Assembly: GCA_034440575.1 (NCBI GenBank) | Contig: JAOTOL010001392.1 | Location: 302,001-366,000 of the forward strand | DNA length: 64,000 bases | Source: Imbricaverruca yamaguchii | Taxonomy: Eukaryota > Arthropoda > Thecostraca > Neoverrucidae | Direction of reading: 5' to 3' | Part shown: positions 10,715-22,479 of the stretch, piece by piece | Position numbering within the stretch: position 1 is the stretch's first letter | Layout: the number at the start of each line of letters is the position of its first letter | The notes under the pieces: model-generated | Database searches by the model: none | Seen by the model: the letters and a program-made list of their open reading frames with translations, nothing else | Told to the model about the DNA's origin: nothing | Position numbers and translations under genes: made by a program

Positions 10715-11869
10715 CTTTCCGCTTGAGGTTTGTTATGTACATTCGTGCTACCTTACTTATTGAAGGTTGCCCCACATTCTGTGATTAATTCTGTGCGCTT
10801 TCAGATTCCACCTGAAATCATTTGCTTCATATTGCAATGAGCTTAAATAGACAGCTACTCTTTTCGAAAGCGAATACCAAAAAGTAGGGAATCGGAAGCT
10901 TCGTAAACCCCACCCAGATGAAACAGCAACTTCCAATCGTCCGGATCTCGTGACAGCACACACAGCTGGCGACATGACAGAGACGAGCGTGTCGGTGCCG
11001 GCAGTGCGGCCGGGGCCGGCTCGACACAGTCAGATTAGTGGTTTCGTCGGCGGCCAAGCGGCGCGCGCGCCCGTACACAGCTACACAGCTGGTGGCGACC
11101 GGCAGCGGCTGTCTCACGTGTCTCGAATGGCCATCAACAAGCCGAGCGCCTCTGGAAGCATCGCATTACCGGCCATTAACAACGGCGTGTCTGTTCAGCG
11201 CCGGCACCGGTCACGAAAGCGAGCCGGGCTCTCGACAACATCACTTACGAGCCGAAACAGAGGCGCTGCCCACGCAGCCCCGGACATCGATAACCAGTCC
11301 GACGTGGGCGCATTTGTGTGACGCCGGTGCCAACAATGCTAGCGATAGCTAGCAAAGTGGCGCACTATTAGGGTGCAATGAGGTATGCCATGAAACAAAT
11401 ATGTTGGGAGGGCATGTAGGATTTTGGATTCATTACTTCTATGCAAGAGCCATGGGCGTAATGCAAGGTGAATAGAACAATAGTGGGGAGTCCTAGCGCA
11501 CCTGGTGTCTGTGTAAAGAGGGACACACTTCGGGAGTGCAATTGCCTGGATTGCCACGTCATCAGGCAGGCCCAATGCTCGTTCTCGTGCATTGGGCATC
11601 GTGTCGAATTACAACTAAAGACTGCCCGTTTCAGTTTCATACTGGCTTAAATGTCGATCAGGGTAGCAATATATACAGATACGAAGCATACTGAACGATT
11701 GATGCGAATCCCCAGAAGTAAGCCATTTCTTTATGATAAATTGTAGACCATTCCCGCTAAAGTGGTCGGCAACCGTCTGTGGCCATTCTCCTGTCAATTC
11801 TAGATACTTTATTTATTCAATGCAAATGTAATGAAAGGAAGTCATTGCAACACATTGCACGACCTCCTT
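10715..11869. other. noncoding; GC-rich island at about 10950-11330
   Basis: The island is rich in CpG and carries open frames on both strands (up to 123 codons), which is expected from composition. No domain is seen. The rest shows nothing recognisable. Confidence 0.5.
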
Positions 11870-12364
11870 TTGCGCTCCCGGTAGCCAAATCCAGGGCTGC
11901 TCGGCGGCTGGCCGACGCTCCGACCACCTGGAGCGACAGTGGTGCCACCTCTGCCGCCGCGGCTCCACAGCAGGTCCCGGCCGGCTTGTGGCCTGGCCGC
12001 CCGCGAACGACGCCGGAAAGCTGCGGGAGCACCGGCATAGCGCCGCAGGGGCGCGGGCGGAACACCGCCGGGGTACCAGCTGAGTGCCGTTAGGGGGAGC
12101 CGGAAATTTTCAATGGGGCGAGTGGTGGGTGGAGGGTTATCGTCTGGAGAGATGCCATTTCCTCGGAGGAGCATTACCGCGAAAGGTTCTGAAGGGCACC
12201 TTCAGCTGCAAATTCGCTCAGGGGTTGGGGATGGCGCCTCTTCCTTTCAAGGGCGTTTGCTCCTCTCATATGTGCACTTTTGACTGACAAATCCTTTGAG
12301 CAGGGAGGAGGGACAGTTGGGGACAGCGCCTTTTCCGGTGAGAGGGCGTCATCCTGCAATAGTA
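11870..12364. other. GC-rich island and decayed MITE-like sequence
   Basis: 11870-12080 is GC-rich with overlapping nonsense frames on both strands. 12110-12350 contains GGCGCC-CTTC-type blocks similar to the interior of the hAT-like MITEs (13.5 and 43.4 kb) but without recognisable ends. Confidence 0.35.
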
Positions 12365-13134
12365 CCATAGACCAAGTACCATAGAAATGCTATCAAAACA
12401 CCACACAAAATAACATCGAAATGCCATCGCAAAGCTATCGGCATACCATCAGCAACAGGAACAGGAATTGATGACAGCAACACACACCGGGTGACCTATT
12501 GAAAAGGCGACCAGAACACCATAGACCAGAACACTATAGACCAGAGAACCATAGACCAGAACACCATAGACCAGAACACCATAGACCAGAACACCATATA
12601 CCAGAACACCATAGACCAGAACACCATAGACCAGAACACCATAGACCAGAACACCATAGACCAGAACACCATAGACCAGAACACCATAGACCAGAACACC
12701 ATAGACCAGAACACCATAGACCAGAACACCATAGACCAGAACACCATAGACCAGAACACCATGGACCAGAACACCATAGACCAGAACACCATAGACCAGA
12801 ACACCATAGACCAGAACACCATAGACCAGAACACCATAGACCAGAACACCATAGACCAGAACACCATAGACCAGAACACCATAGACCAGAACACCATAGA
12901 CCAGAACACCATAGACCAGAACACCATAGACCAGAACACCATATACCAGAACACCATAGACCAGAACACCATAGACCAGAACACCATAGACCAGAACACC
13001 ATAGACCAGAACACCATAGACCAGAACACCATCGACCAGAACACCATAGACCAGAACACCATAGACCAGGACACCATAGACCAGAACACAATAGACCAGA
13101 ACACCATAGACCAGAACACCATAGACCAGAACAT
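12365..13134. repeat. 15-bp minisatellite, about 42 copies
   Basis: From about 12507 to 13134 the unit ACCATAGACCAGAAC repeats almost without change; rare variants are ATATACC, ATGGACC and ATCGACC. 12365-12506 holds degenerate forerunners (ACCATAGA, ATGCCATC). The unit length is a multiple of three and five of the six frames lack stops, giving spurious peptides such as repeats of NTIDQ, HHRPE and VFWSM. The near-identity of units indicates recent expansion or homogenisation. Confidence 0.95.
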
Positions 13135-13419
13135 CATCGTAGCGGCATGTCGGCCGTCTGAGCACACTGACCAACCAACGGAGCATGGAGAAGGACGAGG
13201 ACGGAACACGAGGATGGAGGACGGAGCTTTGAGGTGGAGGCACACGGAGATGGAGAGGGTCCCGGGCCAATGAAGAGGGCTTCCAAGTGGACGGAGGGCT
13301 GCCACGAGCGGACGCTGAGAGCCCAGATCGAGACGGTCCTCAGAGCAGCCTCGGTCGACGAAACGTCTACCAAAACTAACACAAGATGTACGGCCGCACC
13401 ATGCTACTTGCGATGCAGC

Positions 13420-13712
13420 CAGTGGCGTATCCAGTGGAAAATGGGGGCATGTGCCTACCCTCCTCGGGCATCTATGTGGTGCCGCTTATACTGTAAAAAG
13501 GTGCCCCTTCAGGACGGTCGAGTGCAACCCCCGCTCAACGAATTCTTCAGCTGATGGCGCCCTTCAACGTGGAAAGGACGTTCTCTTCCGGTGAATTGGC
13601 GTCCCTCCATGAAAATCAGGTGACCTTCCCCTACTCGACGAATTTTGTTTGTCAATCGATGGTGCCACTGCAGAACGGGGGCCCTGGATCAGATTTCCTG
13701 GGTCCGACCCTG
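13420..13712 (+). mobile_element. hAT-like MITE
   Basis: Left end CAGTGGCGTATCCAG and right end CTGGGTCCGACCCTG are imperfect inverted repeats (11 of 15). The flanks GATGCAGC (13412-13419) and AATGCAGC (13713-13720) match at 7 of 8, the 8-bp target duplication expected of hAT elements. The interior (CCCCTTCAGGAC...GTGCAACCC...GCTCAACGAATT) is shared with the copies at 43322-43503 and 61907-62085. No coding capacity. A further right-end-like CTGGATCCGCCACTG at 13832-13846 suggests remains of a second, nested copy. Confidence 0.65.
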
Positions 13713-13846
13713 AATGCAGCCCAAATATTTTCGGAGGTCTTCCCCGTCCAATGAACAACAAAAATTTAATGACAAGGATGTTAAACTCCAGGGGCCACCA
13801 CAACCCTGGATGCCCCCTTGGTGGCCAAATCCTGGATCCGCCACTG

Positions 13847-14461
13847 ACGTGGGCGCCGGAGCCGCGGACGGACCACCAAACGGAACACCGATGTGGGGCT
13901 TATTTGTCGGAGCGATCGCCGGTCGCGTCCGGCTCACCATCGTGTCGCCGGTGTCACGAAAAAAACACAATGGATCAGGCACGGGGCGGGGCGGAGGCAG
14001 CGGCGCCACATTCCTTATTAGATTGATCTGGAATTTATCTGCGCGGCGCTTCCCACTTTCCCGGCCGGAGCGTCTTTTATAGGCCGATAAACAAGCGGCC
14101 GATTCTATAAACAATGACCGGCGTGCCCAAATGCTTGGACGCGGGTAACGAGGCATCGGAACGGATGGTGCCGATGCGCGCAACGGTGGTAAGGCCAACT
14201 CACTAACCGAAACCACCAGACATCCGTCTCCCAAAAGCATTGATTTTTTCTAATTTAATTTTGCGCTTCGTCCGGTTCGGTAGTTGTCATGAAGCATGCC
14301 TCTCGGAACGCTGGTGCCGTGTGCTTCTGTAGAAATGGTGCTGGAAACGCAATGGTTGCAATTGTCAACTGTGTGCGGTCACCACCAGAGGGCAGGTCAG
14401 GTCACCACTCGACTACTTAGACACGCACAAACACCCACTACTAGAATACTGTTTCCCTTCA
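13847..14461. other. noncoding; GC-rich to 14190
   Basis: CpG-rich block with overlapping frames on both strands; then ordinary sequence. Nothing recognised. Confidence 0.45.
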
Positions 14462-14995
14462 GACAGCAGGATGGCTTTTTATGGGTAGCAAGCTTCCGTC
14501 GGGACAGCAGGGTGGTTATCTATGGGTTACAAGCTTTCGTCGGGCAGCCGGGTGGTTATCTATGGATAACAGGCTACCGTCTGGACAGCAGGGGTGGTTA
14601 TCTATGGGTAGCAGGCTACCGTCGGGACAGCAGGGGTGGTTATCTATGGGTAGCAAGCTTCCGTCGGGACAGCAGGGTGGTTATCTATGGGTTACAGGCT
14701 TTCGTAGGGCAGCAGGGGTGGTTATCTATGGGTAGCAGGCTACCGTCTGGACAGCAGGGGTGGTTATCTATGGGTAGTAGGCTACCGTCGGGACAGCAGG
14801 GGTGGTTATCTATGGCAACAGGCTTCCGTCGGGACAGCAGGGGCGGTTATATATGTGTGACAGGTTTCCCTTAAGGCAGGATGGGTGGTTCTCTATGAGT
14901 TACAAATTTCCCTTGAAGCAGCAGGGGTGGTTTCCTATGGGTGTCAGGTTTCCGTCGAGACGGCAGGGTGGTTCCCTTTGGGTCACAGGCTTCCA
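14462..14995. repeat. 42-bp minisatellite, about 12 copies
   Basis: Variants of a unit starting GGTTATCTATGGGTAGCAGG and ending GGACAGCAGGGGT. Copies decay towards the 3' side (from about 14870). The 42-bp unit keeps frame, so a 192-codon frame crosses it (14296-14874), but indels and lack of any domain argue against a protein. Confidence 0.9.
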
Positions 14996-16515
14996 TCAAT
15001 GGTTGCCGCTGAATTGTCATTGACAGTAATGCTTTTGCCGTCAGTGAGCAGATATTTTTTTCAAAACCTCTCTTTCAACTTGTCATCGAATTGTTATTTA
15101 AAAACGTTCCTTTGTATTGTTCAGCCATTGGTTGGAATGTTTACTTCGAAAGTATCGGTGGAAACTTCGGCAGCACCAACAGGTAGATGAGCACGAGTGT
15201 TAGCTTAGTACACCTTGGCGGGCCTTCGCTCAATGCTGGTTCAATGCCCCCTCCCCCTCCCTTCCCGGCAAATTGAATTTTTAACAATGGTCACTATGGG
15301 CAAGCCCCCAACACGATTTCGTCCCTCCGGGTGGCTCCATATATCGCTCAATCCCCAACGATTCTCAGAAATTCGAACTTATGGTGCCATGATGCTACAT
15401 ACGTGGGTTTCTCTTATAAAAAGAAAACTGCTGAGTGGATACATCAAATTCATCTCGGAAGCACTCAGAGTGGATTAAGGTGTCATAAAACTGATCTTGC
15501 CCCGTTCGATGAGTCATCTGTTCAGTAGGGAGGGCATGCGATCTGAATTTTTCAACTAGGCTTCGGGTGGTTGCAATATGGCACTGCAGAGGCACAATTC
15601 AACATTGGATGGACAAGTGCTCCTTAAAAATGCAATGCAACTGGAAGCTTGTCAGACATCTATTATTGTAGCCACCTTATTGCCTTCACATATCCTTATG
15701 GAAATCCTGGCTGCAAATGTCATCAGTGCATAGATATGCTGCTGCCGCAGGCGTCCACTGAACTGTCAGGACAACACGAGGATCACGTGATGCCAACAAG
15801 GCTGCAGCGCATCCCAGGCCACCGCCTACCTGGTGTTGGCCATGCACGGCGGGATCGCGTGTGGGATGTATGTAAATCATCTCGGTATTTACAGTCGTGT
15901 GATGCACTCCAGTTAAGTATCACGAAATTGCCGGTAGCATTCATATGTTTACACATATGAACGTGGCCGGTAATTTAGGAACGTAGCACTAGTGTTAGAA
16001 AGTGTTAGGAGCCAGCACCAGCCACACGCGAAGGACTGCTGCACACGAATAAATCACTCCAGCATCCCCTCAGTGGTAGCACGCAATTGGTAAACGGTAC
16101 ATCCATTTAGCAATCCGGATATTACTTCGTGGCCTTCTGCTCTCTGTGCATATATTCATATACAGGCAACTGAACGGTGTGGCCACACGAGCCTGTGTTC
16201 CCTTACAAAATCCAACACTCTTCAACGTGAGAAACAATGGTGCCTTACAGAGGTGCATTATTATAGTTCAGATGGCTTCCAATAGGCTCCTCTTGGATCT
16301 CACGTGACCTGTGTGGCGAAACCGGAGCTTTCCATGTAGTAATGAATATCTGGCGTCGATACTTGGACACCACTAGGAGTGAGCTTCTTGGATAGATAAA
16401 CGTCATTTAGGTTTATAGGCATGGAAGGTGTTCGTTTTTAGACTTCACGTGAACTCTGTAGCGACCTGAAAACCTGAGTCAACTAAGCAGAACTTGGACC
16501 CTTTTAAGTCACACC
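14996..16515. other. no feature seen
   Basis: Unique-looking sequence with short frames only (103 codons or fewer). Confidence 0.45.
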
Positions 16516-16845
16516 ATGTCTAGTGTTAAGGTCTGGTCATATCCTATTTGTGTTGCTGTCTCAACTGTCCGGGACATAGCGTTTGGTTTTCTTTTGGCGA
16601 GATTGGCATGGCTCATTTTCTTTATCACCATTTTTGCTGCCGTGCTGCTCTCCGCAGGTGTCATACAAATGTCGAACAGCCGTCTACTTTGTCATGCGCG
16701 TGGGAGGGAATATGCTTCCGTTGATGCACAGGAAACACAAGAAGAAAACGAAGAAAACAAGCTTCCTTTTGTGAATAAATCAGGCACAAGCAACTGCACG
16801 AAACACTGCAAACACATAGAAGGTGGAATGGGTAAGACGCTTTAG
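16516..16845 (+). CDS. unrecognised 109-codon open frame with one membrane-like segment
   Basis: Starts MSSVKVWSYP and has a strongly hydrophobic stretch at about residues 24-50 (FLLARLAWLIFF, AAVLLSAGV), followed by a polar, acidic tail (QETQEENEENK). The family is not recognised. A single small frame in noncoding surroundings is often chance, so support is weak. Confidence 0.15.
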   Translation: MSSVKVWSYPICVAVSTVRDIAFGFLLARLAWLIFFITIFAAVLLSAGVIQMSNSRLLCHARGREYASVDAQETQEENEENKLPFVNKSGTSNCTKHCKHIEGGMGKTL

Positions 16846-16884
16846 TGATCTAGCTTTAGTTGAATAAAGGTATGCCTATGTTCC

Positions 16885-17055
16885 TTAAGTCGGCACCAGG
16901 TCCAAGGAAGCAGGTCTCCGAGTCCAAAGCTTAAGGTAGCAAGTCTTCCAGCCTAAGGTCCAAGGTAGCAGGTATTCGAATCCAAGGTTCGAGATAGCAG
17001 GTCTTCCAGTCCAACGCTCAAGGAAGCAGATCTCCCAGTTGAAGGTCCAAGGTAG
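16885..17055. repeat. short minisatellite of about 36-bp degenerate units
   Basis: Five diverged copies of a unit built on TCCAAGGTAGCAGGTCTTCC. Confidence 0.7.
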
Positions 17056-17167
17056 CAGATATGCGAAGCTACAACGGTGCGTGGAGTAACCTGATACATT
17101 TTGTACCGCTGTCATTTGGATAGATGCATGAAGTGCTAAGCATCAGTATCAAAATTCCAATGTTCTG

Positions 17168-17250
17168 GCTGGGTCATCGGTAGCTGAGTGGCTAAACTGC
17201 GCGTCTGGAACACAAGAGGTATGGGGTTAGAATCCCCGATGGCCACACTG
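17168..17250 (+). mobile_element. tRNA-like SINE head
   Basis: A box TAGCTGAGTGG and B box GGTTAGAATCC lie at tRNA-like spacing. The ends GGTCATCGG and CCGATGGCC pair almost fully. The anticodon arm is poorly paired and no poly-T follows, so it is taken as a SINE head or tRNA relic, with a body perhaps running to about 17370. Confidence 0.45.
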
Positions 17251-17832
17251 TAAACCAATTCGACCAGTCCCTGCCTTGTACCTAGTCAACGCATATTTGT
17301 ATAGGCTGTGCTTCGTTCTGCAACACGGAATAGCCTAGAGTATCTACTAGGTGCTTGTTCTTCCTGTTACCAATCGTTATTTAACGAGCATTTTTCTTGT
17401 CAGGTAACTAGGATATAACTAGCCAGTGTGTAGGAAAAGCAAGATTATCTTGTCAGAATACTAAGATCCTAGTTAATAAACAGATGAGGTAGTGGCCCAA
17501 AACTAATTTGGTAGTTGATTCACTAAGCTAAATAGGGTACTTATACTAGCATTCTGTTCGTTGCTGAAGTCGGTGCTTGTAGTGCAGCTAGGTATGCATT
17601 AGTAAATTAGCGCAGAAAAAATATCTTCAAGCAAAAATTTGTAAAACCTACTCATGTTGAATTGCCTAAAACCTACTGATAAATAACAGCTGTTGGTTTC
17701 CATTTCAGGCGTACATGATCCATGATTGGACTCCCTAAAACCTACCGATATTGAATTATCAAAATGTGATAAATTAAATACGATTTCCCAAATGGATGGA
17801 TTCTTACCAACCGTTCATCAATTTATTGTATG
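17251..17832. other. possible SINE body, then no feature seen
   Basis: AT-rich; no frames of note. Confidence 0.4.
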
Positions 17833-18935
17833 ATGTAAAGACATAAAAGATTAGTGCAACTATGAGCCACAAGGGCCCTTCTTGGTTGCACCCTGTACAC
17901 TGAACCAGTTGCCCCACCAAATCTGTCAATCAGCCCTCCCTGTAATACTGAAAAGCAAGCCCTCTATTCTTATAATGATTGTCTATGCTGTTTTTAAAGT
18001 TGTTCAATGTGCTGCTACTGACGATGTTTTCTGGCAGCTGGTTCCAGTGTTCTACTACCCTGTTGGTGAAGAAAGTTTGCCTTAACCTTGTTCTGCTGTG
18101 GTTAACTTAAATTTTGAATTTATGACCTCTAATTGCATCATTTCTGTTAAATTGAAACATTTCCCCAAGGTATCCCCTCTCCAGACCATGGACAAATTTA
18201 AAGACCTCGATGAGATCTCCTCTCAGCCTTCTATATCTAAATGAAAACATATTCAATTTCTTCAATCTTTCCTCATATGCCAGGTTGCTTATGCCATTAA
18301 CCATTTTTGTAGCCCTCTTTTGTACTCTCTCTAAAAGCCAACAATCTTTTTCATAGCTAGGAGACCAAGCTTGGATGCAGTATTCCAAATGTGGCCTGAC
18401 GTATGCACAGTAAAGCTTCCTGATCACTTCCTCACTTCTGTATGATACATTCCTATTTATTGCCCCGAGCATTCTCAGTGCCTTCTTCCTGGCTTCCTTG
18501 GTCTGTTCTGATGCCCCCAGTTTTGTGTTTAGAATAACATCTAAATCCTTCTCCTGTTGAGTCACTAATAGCACTTGGCCACCAATCAAATATGGAGCCT
18601 TCATATGCTGCTTACCTACATACATGATTTTGCACTTATCAAAATTTAATTTAATTTGCCATTCTTCGGACCACTTCACAAGTTCGTCTAAGTCTTTTTG
18701 CAGCGATATATGCTCATCTTGACCTGTTATTGCCCTAAAGACCTTCAAATCATCCGCAAATTTCAAAACTTTACTGCTTAGGCCACTTTCAATGTTATTT
18801 ACAAAGATAATGAACAGAGGTGACCCCAGTACTGACCCCTGGGGGACTCCACTAAGAACATTTTGCTATGATGACTTTGTACCATTTAGCATCACTCTTT
18901 GCTGTCTATCTGAAAGCCACATATCTTCCTATGTG
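17833..18935 (-). mobile_element. CR1-like LINE, 5'-truncated copy with complete 3' end
   Basis: The minus strand encodes the end of the RT domain and C-terminal region in one frame (18107-18766: KFADDLKVFR at the catalytic box, then VRPHLEYCIQAWSPSYEKD). A 3' UTR with GGGCCCTTGTGGCTC follows. It ends in a tail of short TTTATGTC-type repeats, the tandem-octamer tail typical of CR1 elements. The copy starts upstream at the region preceding GVPQGS, so about two thirds of the element is missing, as is usual for target-primed insertion. An unrelated MITE-like end, TCTGGATCCGCCCTTG, lies nearby at about 18977. Confidence 0.85.
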
Positions 18936-19189
18936 ATTTTAAAATAGTTTCCCTCCAGACGAATGCCCACGATCTAATTTCTGGATCCGCCCTTGTCCCA
19001 ACTAGGAATTTTCTACTGGGGGGCCTGCTCCTCCGAGTATTGCCTGAGTGACAACTACACATTAGGCGACCGTCCTGACTATTCGGTTAGATCTGGTACA
19101 CATTCTTCAATACAAACTAAAACTAAAATATAGGCAATCGGAGGTCCAGTGTACTTTCTATATCTGCTTCTCCCTATGTCATATGCTGT

Positions 19190-19565
19190 CGTTCAATAAG
19201 AAATGTACCGAAGCTTCTGATCATAATCTTTTCCACACAGCTAAAAATGGGCTGTCGTCTTGAAATAAAACATGTATGTGAGAGATATATTGTATTCATT
19301 CAAATGTTCAGGAAACAGCACACTGTTCGGATACCCCCTCATGTGTTGGATTCAGCAAAACACCAAACATACCTCAAGTCCAATGGCATCTACCTATAGA
19401 GCTGTGAACACCTGCAGCTCATACTTAGCTGTTCAAAAGTATATGTACCAAAGCTTGTGATCAGAAAAGTGGCCACAAACATGAAAATGTGTTTTCGTCA
19501 TGAAATACAACATTTCTCAGGAATATATGCAACACCCATTAAAATGTTCAGGAAACAGCACACTT
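19190..19565. repeat. diverged direct duplication, copies about 145 bp
   Basis: About 19190-19333 and 19425-19565 share TGTACCRAAGCTT, GTGATCAKAA, TTCGTCATGAAATA and AATGTTCAGGAAACAGCACAC in the same order. Noncoding. Confidence 0.6.
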
Positions 19566-21508
19566 GGTGCTTGTAATCCAGAACACCCACATTTTCGTGT
19601 TCGGAAAATACAATACTACTACGAAATAATAGTCTGTTTAAATTTGCTCTTGGTGAGCGGTTATAGTCGGTTATAGGATTTTCATTAAAAGAAGCTGTCT
19701 AAATGTTTAATCATGCATAGCTTGTAAATTACTACACTCTGTAAATACCGTACAATTACTGGTTCTGCCATTCCGAGGAAGCGACAGAGCCGCTCATTTA
19801 ATGATGTCTCAGGTATTCGAATACCCCCTCTTCACATACCCCCCAGATAAACCCTCATGTCTTTTACGGTTTTGGATGAAAAAAAACTTACTAACCTTAC
19901 CTACACTAACCAAGCCTAGCACTTTTCTTTTCATTATGAAATAAAAATATGTAAAACTTGTCTCGTGAACACCTTAAAGCATACTAATTCCAAATATCGT
20001 ACTGTGAAAGAACATGGCTACTGGGGCTTTGCTTCAGTGTTTCAAGATTATACTTATGCTGGAGTGTAGCATAAAACTGACCCAAAAAATACATATGGGA
20101 CATAAAGCCATGACATTGAATAGAAGGATGTTGGGACTCCAGACAGGGTAAAATTCAATAGTATGCTCATTTGTCAAGCATATTCATTTTCTTTTGTCCT
20201 AAGAAAAGAACACAAATTGATTGTGCATACCAAAAGATGAGAGTGCATAGTTGAGCTTCAAGTATGATGGGCAGACATTAATTTCCTCTTGGTGTCATTT
20301 TCTATTCACATTTTCAAATTGTGTGGAATCGTGCTAATTCTGTATCACTTACTTCATGATGCTGAATATATCTCATGTAGTGCTCCACCAAAATTTATCA
20401 CTTGCCGTTTAAAATGCAATAAAATCACGGGTGTTGATTCTGAAAATGATTGGAGAGGAAAAATGCATGAAGGCAATGGGTAGGAAATACAAATGGATTA
20501 TGGGGCAAACTCCTTGGAATTCCATGTTAAAAGTTGAATTTATTTGGGGAGGAGTAAAGCCAACCTCGAGGGGGCATTTGCGACCCCAAAAACATATAAA
20601 ACAACACCCCTGCTTCCCATTGTGGTTCGCACTGGCAGTCCCTTCCACCTCACTCCGAAACTGAATCAAAGATGGCGGACTGAGAAGTTCATCACGCTAG
20701 TTTCGACACGAGTCGAAAGCGAATGTGTTGCTTGTCAATGGATCATTCGGTGGTTACTTAACATGCGTCCGGCATGTGAGATCTTAAAAGCTGAACTGAT
20801 CACTCAAGTAAGAAGCTTGTTCCACACTGGTGCATTAATCCGTGCAAGGAACATCCTAGGCATTTGGCACGTGACTTTACCAGCACAATGTAGGTGCTGG
20901 TTAACCCACTTGGCAGGAATTTGTTCTTTAGATGAATGTATGCCTTGCTCATTTACATGGCATGGCTTGGGACATGATTAATTAACTATGCCAGTGTACT
21001 TGTGCAGGCCATGTAGTGCTTATTCACAACACGTCTGTCATCATTAAACGAACCTCAGCATTGCAAAGTAACCTGATGCATGCCATGCCACTAGCGTGTG
21101 CATGGCTTGTTAAGCAATGGGTAGTAGATTTGGTCTACAGTTCACCCTTCCTGCCAGTTTGAGAGGCAAGCGACGCCGTGCTACCTCAACTGCTGAGTGC
21201 GTCGCAAAGCCACAATCAGATCCAGCCTAAAGTCTTGACTGGTACTTGCTCATTAGTATATCGTAACTATTGCAGGTCATGCTTCAAAACATTTTGATAT
21301 CGCATTTACATTTCCGTGGCACATGCTTCAAGCAGTGGATTCATTATTTTTGTCCGGAAACAAACGAAGCATATTTTACTTATAGGGAAGCAACGGTTAG
21401 CATCATAGCTGTTCCCGCTAAAGAAGCAACAGGGAGAAAGCAAAATAAATTGCATGCCAATGTTTAGCAGCCCTTGTCTTTTTTCTGGGATCACCATAAC
21501 AAAAGCAG
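19566..21508. other. no supported feature
   Basis: Mostly AT-rich. The 145-codon frame at 20544-20981 has no recognisable domain and overlaps other short frames, so it was not called. Confidence 0.45.
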
Positions 21509-21831
21509 ATAGATGCATAACATTGCGTGAGACGAAATGCACGACCCTCAATACACCAGGAGGTGCTGAGTTTACATCAAAGGTAACGTTAGGGATTATG
21601 CTACATTACTCAACGTTCCGGCCAGGGGCCATCGTCAGGAGTCAGGATCGTCACTCCTGACGATGGCCCTGGCTGAAACGTTGAGTAATATAGCATAATC
21701 CCTAACGTTACCTTTGATGTAAACTCAGCACCTCCTGGTATATTGAGGGTCGTGCATTTTGTCTCACGCAATGTCTAAAACCCAGGAGCACTTAAGAGCC
21801 ATTCTTCGTTATATTAAATAGATGCATAACA
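21509..21831. mobile_element. long hairpin insertion flanked by 14-bp direct repeats
   Basis: Arms 21520-21642 and 21653-21774 are near-perfect reverse complements (about 122 nt, few mismatches) around the 10-nt loop CAGGATCGTC. Identical 14-mers ATAGATGCATAACA stand at 21509-21522 and 21818-21831, consistent with a target-site duplication. A 43-bp stretch follows the right arm before the second 14-mer. An RNA made across it would form a long double strand. Such structures arise from fold-back DNA elements or from twin-primed LINE/SINE insertion. Confidence 0.75.
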
Positions 21832-22479
21832 ACCAGTATAAACGCGTCACACAATACCCAGCCTAGAGCCGTAGCCAGCCAGGGCCGCTCCTATGCAGTC
21901 ACGGCCCAGTTCGGCCCAGCTACAGTGGACCCCCTTCTCCGGCCAGACCCGTTCCCGGGCGTTGTTGGCGCGCGCGCTCGCGCGACTGACCGGCGCGGTC
22001 GTAACTCGACGCGACTCCGCTCAGGCAGAAGTGGCCGGCGCTACTGGCCGCGCGAGATAGCACGGCCGCGACGCCTGTCCACCGTCGGCTGAGATACGAC
22101 GCGTCGGCGACGACGATTCGCCGTCGGCAGCGACGATTCGCGGCCGCGTTATGAGCGGCTTTCGGCGGTCGTTGCATTAGCGGGCAGGCGTGGGGCGGCG
22201 GCCGGCGCGCGGACGGCTTGATGGGACGTGGGATTGGAGACGGCGGCGACGGCCAGCTTCCGGTCGGGCTGCCGGCGCGGCGACGCTGGCGACGCCGGGC
22301 ACGGCGACCGTCGGCGGCATGCACCACCGGCAGGTGCGCTGACACGCGATCCCAGGTCTCCTCCGACGCGTGCGTGACGTCATCCGCGTGTCGTCATGTA
22401 CGGCGCGTGCTGGCAACGACGGCGAAGAGGGAAGCCGAAGACCTTTTGATAGTCGGTATTTGCTGCAGTTCGACGCAAT
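21832..22479. other. GC-rich island
   Basis: Very CpG-rich between about 21880 and 22440, with several CGACGATTCGC-type repeats. Open frames on both strands are compositional. It could be a CpG-island-like regulatory or promoter stretch; no start site can be pointed to. Confidence 0.45.

Noticed and set aside
12449..13305. Open frames of 170-273 codons on both strands (repeats of VYGVL, SMVFW, HRPEH, NTIDQ)
   Set aside because: They are translations of the 15-bp minisatellite; the unit has no stop in five frames.
13412..13846. One 427-bp MITE from 13420 to 13846
   Set aside because: Its ends match well, but flanks GATGCAGC and ACGTGGGC do not; the end at 13712 gives a 7 of 8 target duplication and is preferred.
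17168..17250. Possible functional tRNA
   Set aside because: The anticodon arm does not pair well and no poly-T stop follows; better read as a SINE head.
20544..20981. 145-codon plus frame
   Set aside because: No motif, overlapped by other frames, in AT-rich unique DNA; chance is likely.
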